Shown in pieces: positions 28,644-36,586 of a stretch of 61,209 nt of DNA; position 1 is the stretch's first letter, and each line of letters opens with the position of its first letter. The DNA is from Dickeya undicola (lineage in GTDB: Bacteria > Pseudomonadota > Gammaproteobacteria > Enterobacterales > Enterobacteriaceae), in assembly GCF_000784735.1 (NCBI RefSeq), contig NZ_JSYG01000035.1:1-61209 (forward strand), written 5' to 3'. The translations under genes were made by a program, and so were the position numbers. Under the pieces are notes generated by a model, which saw only the letters and a list, made by a program, of their open reading frames with translations, was not told the DNA's origin and made no database searches.

Positions 28644-28930
28644 AAGTAAAAGTGTAACAGATATCCGTTAATCTGCTCTGAATGTAGTCATTATTCTTCT
28701 ATTTTTGTGAGAATACGCATCCTCTTCCGCGCCCTATCTGTAATGGAAACGTGATACTCGGCTAACACAAGTTTTTATTTCCTGCAGGTTTGCAGGTTTC
28801 CCCTGGCATCACGTACACTCGCCTGAAGACACGGCTACACCGGGGACAAGACCAGGGCAACTCGTCTATTTTTCGAGCCGCTACGACCATAGCAAGGTTT
28901 GTCTCAGGTAAATCAGGAGGGGAAGATAAC

Positions 28931-29443
28931 GTGCCACCCACATTCTTACGTCGATCTGGCATAACGGATAACCACGCCGATCAACTCAGTAGTTCTTTAG
29001 TCATTTTCCGCCCGGCGGATGTGCTGTTTGATTTGTGGCGCGACCCCAAAACGCTACCGGTGCTGATGAACCATGTTGCCCACATCGATATCATCAACAG
29101 AACGGATTCGCTGTGGCGGATGAAAGCACCGCTCGGCCAGTATATCGAATGGCAAGCACGAATCGTGGATGAGCGACCGGGCCAATTTATTTACTGGCGC
29201 TCGCTGCCGGGTGCCAGAATCCCGAATGAAGGACGCCTCTCGTTTCGTCCGGCCCCACACAGTGACGGCACCGAAGTGACCCTCAGTATTCGTTTCGACC
29301 CTCCTGGCGGTTTTTTGGGGCGAACCCTCAGCCAGGTGTTTCAGTTGTTGCCAAAAGAGATGTTGCATAAAACGTTGCTGCGCTTCAAACAGATGGCAGA
29401 ACAGCCTGGTGTTGGCACAATCCCGCCGCCAGATGGGCATTAA
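28931..29443 (+). CDS. SRPBCC (START/polyketide-cyclase-like) family protein
   Basis: With the GTG start at 28931 the product has 170 residues. That start follows AGGAGGGGA at ideal distance, whereas an in-frame ATG 47 codons upstream has no ribosome site and adds an uncharacteristic basic stretch. The fold pattern is that of the SRPBCC ligand-binding superfamily: an N-terminal strand SSLVIFRPADVLFDLWRD, then LPVLMNHVAHIDIINR, EWQARIVDERPGQFIYWRSL and a long C-terminal helix (LLRFKQMAEQ). Such proteins bind or cyclise hydrophobic ligands; the ligand is unknown. Confidence 0.75.
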   Translation: MPPTFLRRSGITDNHADQLSSSLVIFRPADVLFDLWRDPKTLPVLMNHVAHIDIINRTDSLWRMKAPLGQYIEWQARIVDERPGQFIYWRSLPGARIPNEGRLSFRPAPHSDGTEVTLSIRFDPPGGFLGRTLSQVFQLLPKEMLHKTLLRFKQMAEQPGVGTIPPPDGH

Positions 29444-29470
29444 CCTCGGATTGATTATCCAGACACGCAT

Positions 29471-29504
29471 AAAAAAACAGACGGCGGAAAAAACCGCCGT
29501 CTGT
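29471..29504 (-). terminator. terminator of cybB
   Basis: ACAGACGGCGG (29477-29487) and CCGCCGTCTGT (29494-29504) form an 11-bp stem; on the minus strand it is followed by TTTTTTT, 22 bp past cybB. Confidence 0.88.
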
Positions 29505-29526
29505 GTCGTATTAACACGTCTCGATA

Positions 29527-30060
29527 TTATTTTTTGTCGGGCATCATCCGCAGCAACGTATCGTCACGTACCACATAGTGATGGTGTAACGCGGCTACCG
29601 CATGGAGCCCCACCAGGAAATACCCGGCGTTAGCAATCAATTCATGAGTGTTCAGCAAGATCTGCTTGATATCGTCATTCGACTCAGCAGCAAATGGCAT
29701 CGCGATACCGAACACCGACCAATCGACACCGCGGTAGTACATGCCCAACACACCCAGTATTGGCAACGCCAGAAACATCAGATAAATAAAGCCATGCACG
29801 GCATGAGACGCTATCACCAGCAGCCGCCCCGGTTGTGGGGTGATAGGTGGTGTAGGATAACGAAAACGCTGTACAACCCTCAGGATCATCAGCACCCACA
29901 CTGACACGCCGCAGCTGTAATGAATAGTCGACATCAGCGCTCGCGCACTACTCCCACGTGGGGCAAAACCACGCAGCTCCATAGCGGCATAAGTGACTAT
30001 CACCAGCAGCAAAACCAGCCAGTGCAACACAATCTGAGATGAATGATACTTGGTCTTCAT
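29527..30060 (-). CDS. cybB: Cytochrome b561 (CybB family)
   Basis: Di-heme inner membrane protein with four membrane helices that oxidises quinol; E. coli CybB passes electrons to superoxide. The start at 30058-30060 follows AGAAGGAATTCC and gives 177 residues (E. coli 176). Heme-ligand histidines lie in VLHWLVLLLVIV, TIHYSCG, and near the C-terminus in VGLHAVAALHHHYV. The closing RDDTLLRMMP is nearly that of E. coli. Confidence 0.93.
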   Translation of the reverse strand: MKTKYHSSQIVLHWLVLLLVIVTYAAMELRGFAPRGSSARALMSTIHYSCGVSVWVLMILRVVQRFRYPTPPITPQPGRLLVIASHAVHGFIYLMFLALPILGVLGMYYRGVDWSVFGIAMPFAAESNDDIKQILLNTHELIANAGYFLVGLHAVAALHHHYVVRDDTLLRMMPDKK

Positions 30061-30178
30061 GGAATTCCTTCTCTGTATGAGCATACAATTTGTGTGAGTA
30101 TAAAACGCATACAGCCTAGCTTCACTTTATTAAGCTAGCATTAGTTTTTGGCTGACAGCAGCGAAACGTTCTTTTGGA

Positions 30179-30277
30179 CAAAAAAATCCCGCCTTAATAG
30201 GAAGGCGGGAAAATGACTACTCTCTGACAGGGATGAATAACACAACATCAACAAGGGTTGAGACAAACATTACCAGT
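30179..30277 (-). ncRNA. candidate small RNA related to the 28-kb array
   Basis: On the minus strand TACACT (30281-30286), with TTACCG 16 bp upstream, could start an RNA of about 95-99 nt. TCAAC-CCTT-GTTGA makes a small hairpin. The stretch CAGAGAGTAGTCATTTTCCCGCC resembles CAGAGAATAGTGTCATCTTT and the start of the terminator in array unit 2. The terminator TCCCGCCTT/AAGGCGGGA is followed by seven T residues. Without the shared TTAA spacing it is less certain than units 1-4. It sits upstream of cybB and could instead be a cybB leader attenuator. Confidence 0.45.
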
Positions 30278-30411
30278 TGCAGTGTATAGAACTGTCATCT
30301 GTCGGTAAGGTTGATTGGTAGGATGTAAGTCGAATTTGACGGGGATAACAGGGTCAAACAAGCACAGTCAGACAGAGAGAGAAATGGGAAGAAATGCGTT
30401 CTGCAACATAG

Positions 30412-30435
30412 AAAAGGCGGTCAGCATTAACCGCC
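30412..30435 (-). terminator. terminator of the LysE/RhtB-family gene
   Basis: GGCGGT (30416-30421) and ACCGCC (30430-30435) pair and are followed on the minus strand by TTTTC, 10 bp past the stop. Confidence 0.78.
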
Positions 30436-30444
30436 CTACACGTA

Positions 30445-31077
30445 TCAACGGCGACTATCCACCAGCATTCTTACCGCCAGCCCAGCCAACACCGCTCCCA
30501 TCAGCCAACGCTGCACGCGTTGCCACAACGGACGCTCCGCCAGAAAGGCCGCAATGTACCCCGCCGCCATCACCAACGACGCATTGACCGTCATGCTGAT
30601 AGCTATCTGGGTGATTCCCAGTGTCAGCGACTGCCCCAAGACGCTCCCCTGCTCCGGACGAATAAATTGCGGCAACAGCGAAAGATAAAGCATCGCAGCT
30701 TTAGGATTAAGCAGGTTAGTGACAAGCCCCATGAGAAACAGGCGGCGATTACTGTCCGGCTTCAGGTCGCGCAGTTGAAAAGGTGATGCACCACCGCGCA
30801 CAGCCTGCCAGGCCAGCCACAACAAATAACACGCGCCCGCAATTCGCAGCACATCGTAAGCCAGTGGCACCGCCATCATGATAGCCGTAATACCGAGCGC
30901 CGCAGCACTCATATAAATCAAGAACCCCAACGCCACACCGGACAGCGACACCAGGCCGGCTCGCCGTCCCTGACAGACAGTTCGTGAGAGCAGGTAAATC
31001 ATATTTGGACCGGGCGTCAACACCAGTCCTAACGCAATGGCGGCAAACGGTAACAACTGAGACAGGCTAACCATCAT
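30445..31077 (-). CDS. LysE/RhtB-family amino acid exporter
   Basis: A 210-residue membrane protein of about six segments. The family signature GLVLTPGPNMIYLLSRTVCQGRRAG lies near the N-terminus (residues 17-41, PGPN motif), followed by GVALGFLIYM and GLVTNLLNPKAAMLYLSLLPQF. Members export homoserine, threonine, lysine, cysteine or small analogues; the substrate here is unknown. GAGGTTTA precedes the paired ATG start. Confidence 0.88.
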   Translation of the reverse strand: MMVSLSQLLPFAAIALGLVLTPGPNMIYLLSRTVCQGRRAGLVSLSGVALGFLIYMSAAALGITAIMMAVPLAYDVLRIAGACYLLWLAWQAVRGGASPFQLRDLKPDSNRRLFLMGLVTNLLNPKAAMLYLSLLPQFIRPEQGSVLGQSLTLGITQIAISMTVNASLVMAAGYIAAFLAERPLWQRVQRWLMGAVLAGLAVRMLVDSRR

Positions 31078-31181
31078 TAAACCTCGGCAAACAGCAGATA
31101 GTCCTCAGGTTTAACGTTTTTTGGAAGCCGCCTCAATCTCATTTCGTGCCAGCCGTCATCTCGCACCACCGGTGCCGCCGA

Positions 31182-31835
31182 TTACTCTTCCGGCGGATAG
31201 CGGTAATCCCAGCGAAAAAAACCGTGATCCTGAAACGAGCCAGACAGTAACGACTGTTTTCGTGTTTTGACATAGTTTGGCGGCGGGCAGGTGACATTGC
31301 ACATCCAGTAACCGGGAAACCAGCTTTCCATACCGGGCAACCGCGCTATTTTCGCATCAAGCGGGTTAAGCTCCGGCAACGAGTAGTAAACGAATTCACC
31401 GATAGAGTGCTCAATCCATTCCTCGGCAACACCCAATTCTGATAACGGATTGGGATGCAGTGGCGAACGAGCCAGATCGACAAACTCCTTAACATGGTTC
31501 ATCGACCAGCCGCAAAACTCCAGCGAGCGTGGCCGTTCCGCCATTTCGTATAACCGGTCTACCGAGATTGCCGGTAACGGGTCAGGCTGTTCCGGGAAAA
31601 ATTCATTGTGTTTTTGCAGACAGAGCAACAGATAAGATGCCACCAGCGCCCCTAACTGGTGGATGACCAGCGCAGGATGCTCACCCGCGCCGCCACCAAT
31701 AATCAGATTGTCTGGCGTACAGGAAAAATCATCCGCTCCCCAGGGCGAATCCGTCACCTCTTCAAGCGGATGATAGATTGGCAATCCATTAAGGAAACCA
31801 ACCAATTCGTGTTTGATGGTATCGATGTAGCTCAT
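31182..31835 (-). CDS. conserved-looking hypothetical protein, 217 aa
   Basis: Not recognised. The 217-residue product is soluble and acidic, rich in Trp, Tyr, Pro and His, with no signal peptide, membrane segment or known motif. Segments such as IGGGAGEHPALVIHQLGALVASYLLLCLQ suggest one buried helix, and the C-terminus WMCNVTCPPPNYV holds a CxxxC. The composition resembles some cytoplasmic immunity or accessory proteins, but no partner toxin is nearby. The ribosome site (GGTAACC) is weak. It is flanked by the LysE-type gene downstream and budC divergently. Confidence 0.6.
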   Translation of the reverse strand: MSYIDTIKHELVGFLNGLPIYHPLEEVTDSPWGADDFSCTPDNLIIGGGAGEHPALVIHQLGALVASYLLLCLQKHNEFFPEQPDPLPAISVDRLYEMAERPRSLEFCGWSMNHVKEFVDLARSPLHPNPLSELGVAEEWIEHSIGEFVYYSLPELNPLDAKIARLPGMESWFPGYWMCNVTCPPPNYVKTRKQSLLSGSFQDHGFFRWDYRYPPEE

Positions 31836-32946
<1,111 letters not shown>

Positions 32947-33010
32947 TAGGGTATTCAGTTGACCCGCCCCCGTGACGCGATCAGCCTCCTGCTGTATGTT
33001 GCGTCGCTAT

Positions 33011-33048
33011 AACATCCTCACGCGTTTCCCACACGCGGAGGATGTTTT
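33011..33048 (+). terminator. hairpin terminator of budC
   Basis: AACATCCTC (33011-33019) pairs with GAGGATGTT (33038-33046), with an inner CGCG/CGCG pair, then TTTTCT. It ends the budC transcript. The remaining gap to katB (33049-33460) holds the katB upstream region and no gene that I can support. Confidence 0.7.
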
Positions 33049-33460
33049 CTGCTTGAGTCCGGCTCCAATACACGACACCCACCTACCAACTCCCGCTGAA
33101 TAAACGCATTTTCCAACATTGTCCGTGGTTATCCTCACCGTTTTTCCTATTCCCTATTCAGGACATGCCTATTAATTCGATAGAAACAACTGCCGTTATC
33201 GGTTGTGTCAAAACCGGTAAAGTACCTGCTGTTGCTGTGGGCCTTTGCGACTCGCCAGTAACACCGGCGGCCACCATGCCGCCGTCCATAAGCGAAAAAC
33301 CGTTGCCGGTCATGACGACAGGTAAACCACATTCACCAGCTTGTTATCCGAGTTCCTGATGGTGAATTTTCTCTGCTTATAGCTTCAAGCAGTGCAATGG
33401 ACTCACAGCAATAACCAAACCCTATTGTTGATAATAATCATACGGAAGATGAGGAAAGTT

Positions 33461-35008
33461 ATGAGCAATCACACCGCCGCACACCCTGTCCCTGGCTGGA
33501 AAAAGCCGCTGGTGATCATGTCTTCGCTGTTAATGGCCTATCCCGCGATAGCCGATACCCTGACCCGCGATAATGGCGCGCCAGTCGGCGACAACCAGAA
33601 CTCACAGGTCGCCGGTCCCAACGGCCCGGTCTTGTTACAGGATGTTCAACTGCTGCAAAAACTGCAGCGTTTTGATCGTGAACGCATTCCGGAACGCGTG
33701 GTACACGCACGCGGCACCGGTGCACACGGGGAATTCACCGCTACCGCAGATATTTCGGACCTGACCGTCGCCGACGTATTCAAAAAAGGCAGCGAAACAC
33801 CGGTGTTTGTGCGTTTCTCCAGCGTAGTACACGGCAATCATTCCCCAGAAACCCTGCGCGACCCGCGCGGCTTCGCCACCAAGTTCTATACTACGCAAGG
33901 CAACTGGGATCTGGTCGGCAACAACTTCCCGACCTTCTTCATCCGCGATGCCATCAAGTTCCCAGACATGGTACATGCGTTCAAACCCGATCCTCGTACC
34001 AATCAGGATAACGATGGACGTCGGTTCGATTTCTTCTCTCACGTACCGGAATCCATCCGTACCCTGACCCTGCTCTACTCCAACGAAGGCACGCCAGCAA
34101 GCTATCGCAATATGGATGGCAATGGCGTTCATGCCTACAAGCTGGTCAATGCCAAAGGCGAAGTACACTACGTCAAATTCCACTGGAAAACCTTACAGGG
34201 CGTGAAAAATCTCGACCCGAAACAGGTAGAGGACGTTCAGGGCAAGGATTACAGCCACATGACCAACGATCTGGTGGCCGCCATCAACCGTGGTGACTAT
34301 CCGAAGTGGGATCTCTACATTCAGGTACTGACACCGGAAGACCTGGCGAAGTTCGACTTCAACCCGCTGGACGCCACCAAAATCTGGCCGGGCGTGCCCG
34401 AACGTAAAATCGGCCAGATGGTGCTGAACAAGAATCCGGACAACTACTTCCAGGAAACCGAGCAGGTCGCTATGGCACCCGCGAATCTGGTGCCAGGGAT
34501 CGAACCGTCTGAAGACCGGCTGTTACAGGGCCGCCTGTTCTCCTATGCCGATACCCAGATGTACCGACTGGGTGCTAACGGCCTGAGCCTGCCGATCAAC
34601 GCCCCGCTGAAAAAAGCCAACAACATCAATCAGGATGGCAGCCTGAATAGCGGTCACACACAAGATAAAGGGGTGAACTACCAGCCAAGCCGCCTGTATC
34701 CACGTGAAGAACTGACCTCTGCACGCTATAGCCAGACACCACTTAGCGGCACCACCCAGCAGGGTAAGATCCAGAAGGAGCAGAACTTCAAGCAGACAGG
34801 CGAACTGTATCGTTCCTATAGCAAGAAAGATCAGGACGATCTGGTACAAAGCCTGGGCTCTGCGTTGGCGATGGCTGACACCGAAAGCAAAACCGTCATG
34901 CTTTCCTATTTCTACAAGGCTGACGCTACCTACGGCACCCGTCTGACTGATGTCGCCAAAGGCGACCTGAGCAAAGTACAGTCGCTGGCCAGTAAACTGG
35001 CTGACTAA
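33461..35008 (+). CDS. katB: Periplasmic monofunctional catalase (KatB-type)
   Basis: Heme catalase destroying hydrogen peroxide. A signal peptide with LVIMSSLLMAYPAIA, probably cut at A31-D32, sends it to the periplasm. Active-site His82 lies in ERVVHARGTGAHGEF, the distal Asn in GNNFPTFFIRDAIKFPD and the proximal heme Tyr in RLFSYADTQMYRLG. The 515 residues fit small-subunit catalases such as Pseudomonas aeruginosa KatB. The ATG at 33461 follows GAGGAAAGTT. The ankyrin gene 60 bp downstream matches the katB-ankB operon. Confidence 0.92.
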   Translation: MSNHTAAHPVPGWKKPLVIMSSLLMAYPAIADTLTRDNGAPVGDNQNSQVAGPNGPVLLQDVQLLQKLQRFDRERIPERVVHARGTGAHGEFTATADISDLTVADVFKKGSETPVFVRFSSVVHGNHSPETLRDPRGFATKFYTTQGNWDLVGNNFPTFFIRDAIKFPDMVHAFKPDPRTNQDNDGRRFDFFSHVPESIRTLTLLYSNEGTPASYRNMDGNGVHAYKLVNAKGEVHYVKFHWKTLQGVKNLDPKQVEDVQGKDYSHMTNDLVAAINRGDYPKWDLYIQVLTPEDLAKFDFNPLDATKIWPGVPERKIGQMVLNKNPDNYFQETEQVAMAPANLVPGIEPSEDRLLQGRLFSYADTQMYRLGANGLSLPINAPLKKANNINQDGSLNSGHTQDKGVNYQPSRLYPREELTSARYSQTPLSGTTQQGKIQKEQNFKQTGELYRSYSKKDQDDLVQSLGSALAMADTESKTVMLSYFYKADATYGTRLTDVAKGDLSKVQSLASKLAD

Positions 35009-35068
35009 CTGAACGTCGCCGCCTGGACATGTCATCCAGGTGGCGACACCGACCAGGGAACCGTCATC

Positions 35069-35662
35069 ATGAAACTATTACGTCCTTTTCTTTACCTGCT
35101 GGTGTTAATGCTGACAACGGCGCAGGCACAGCAGCCAACAGCACCGGTCACCCCACCGGCATCAGCCTCTAACCCGCCCACCGATCCTGCGCTAAATGAG
35201 CACCAGGTTCAGAGCCAGTTGAATCAGTATTTGTGGGATGCCGCCCGCACCGGCAACGACGCTGTGATTCGGGAATTCATCAGCGTCGGTTATAACCTTA
35301 ATACACGTGATGAAAAGGGTTACACCGCAGTTATTCTGGCGGCTTACCACGGCCATTACGACACGGTTTCGCTGCTACTCGACCACGGTGCAGACCCGTG
35401 CCAGCAGGATAATCGAGGCAATACTGCCCTGATGGGTGCCACGTTCAAAGGCGAACTGAAAATTGCGCGTCTGCTGCTGGCAGCCAAATGTAGCCCAAAC
35501 ACCCGCAACAATGCAGGGCAGACTGCCGCAATGTATGCATCCTTATTTCAGCGTGCGGAAATTCTCAAAGCGTTACAGGAACAAGGGGCAGATATGAAGG
35601 CCACCGACGCGATGGGCAATAGCGTGCAAGCGTTGGGGAAAGGAGAAGTAAAAGGGCAATAA
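35069..35662 (+). CDS. ankB: Periplasmic ankyrin-repeat protein (AnkB-like)
   Basis: A 197-residue exported protein: signal peptide (LLRPFLYLLVLMLTTAQAQ), a Pro/Thr-rich linker (about 20-45) and four ankyrin repeats (about 55-190) with units such as GYTAVILAAYHGHYDTVSLLLDHGADP and GNTALMGATFKGELKIARLLL. In P. aeruginosa, AnkB supports KatB catalase activity in the periplasm; the same adjacency and shared export suggest that role here. Ribosome site GGGAACC is modest. Confidence 0.88.
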   Translation: MKLLRPFLYLLVLMLTTAQAQQPTAPVTPPASASNPPTDPALNEHQVQSQLNQYLWDAARTGNDAVIREFISVGYNLNTRDEKGYTAVILAAYHGHYDTVSLLLDHGADPCQQDNRGNTALMGATFKGELKIARLLLAAKCSPNTRNNAGQTAAMYASLFQRAEILKALQEQGADMKATDAMGNSVQALGKGEVKGQ

Positions 35663-35685
35663 ACGCAGTGAGGCATCTCAAATAG

Positions 35686-35724
35686 CACGCCCCGCATGAA
35701 TCGATAATCTTCAAACGGGGCGTG
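35686..35724. terminator. hairpin between ankB and mgtS
   Basis: CACGCCCCG (35686-35694) pairs with CGGGGCGTG (35716-35724) between the two convergent genes. T runs are poor on both sides, so it is a probable but unproven shared terminator. Confidence 0.5.
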
Positions 35725-35749
35725 TGATATCAGGCTGGGTTAGCATTAT

Positions 35750-35845
35750 TCAGTCATCCCATTTGGGGCTCAGAAAAGCGGCCAGAAATCCCGGAACAAC
35801 GATGACGGCCAGAATCGCTAAATAAACAGTGACCTGTTCAATCAT
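35750..35845 (-). CDS. mgtS: Small membrane protein MgtS
   Basis: A 31-codon frame with a perfect AGGAGG five bases before ATG. One membrane helix (VYLAILAVIVVPGFLAAFL) is followed by SPKWDD. E. coli MgtS (YneM), also 31 residues, ends GFLAAYFSHKWDD, so the C-terminal half is nearly identical. MgtS stabilises the Mg2+ importer MgtA and acts on PitA under low magnesium, being induced by PhoPQ. A clear PhoP box was not found upstream. Confidence 0.85.
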   Translation of the reverse strand: MIEQVTVYLAILAVIVVPGFLAAFLSPKWDD

Positions 35846-36278
35846 AACAACCTCCTACTTCTGCATGTAAAACGACCTCATGGTTAACTACACATTCACT
35901 CACTACACGATGATTTTATCGGCCGAAAGTTAAGCAAACATTAATATCTCATTTCTTAATAAAGAATCAGATCAGGACGAAAAACCGCAAAAGACAGACG
36001 TCCATTCTCTCTTGCCTGCGTTACATCGGGCTGGCTGCGCCCTGCACACGTGCAATCAACGCCGTAACCATTTAATTAAAAAGAACTTATCATCAGGAAG
36101 ACAACTATTGCTCACGGATAAAACTATACGCTTAAATATATATTTAATCGTAATGTAGATTATTGATAATAATAAAAACCTATATTTATTGTCAGTAAAC
36201 TGTAAGACACAGAAAGAATGTAATGTTTCTGCACACTCCGACTGACAACCTGTCATGACTACATTTCGAATAAAATAC
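35846..36278. other. A/T-rich intergenic region
   Basis: Contains the mgtS upstream region (a TAAAAT near 35912-35917 on the minus strand could be its -10) and a strongly A/T-rich stretch at 36100-36200. I see no gene. Confidence 0.4.
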
Positions 36279-36405
<127 letters not shown>

Positions 36406-36526
36406 ATAGTAAAAAACCGGCATACCTCAGCCTGACATTAAGATGACTCACCGCCGCACAGCCATTACATGGAGATGACCGGTGAAAATAATGATTGCCA
36501 GATACAACAACGATGTCTTGTGGTAA

Positions 36527-36554
36527 TACGCGGACTGCTCTGGCAGCCCGCGTA
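36527..36554 (-). terminator. hairpin downstream of the tail-fibre gene
   Basis: TACGCGGGCTGC and GCAGTCCGCGTA pair (one mismatch) 33 bp past the tail-fibre stop. The following T run is short, so its efficiency is doubtful. Confidence 0.45.
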
Positions 36555-36586
36555 CAACAACCGGCGTCGACAAAGACGACTCGCCG

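Noticed and set aside
33165-33359. 64-codon plus-strand frame between budC and katB
   Set aside because: No ribosome site, unlikely composition, overlapped by an equally long minus-strand frame.
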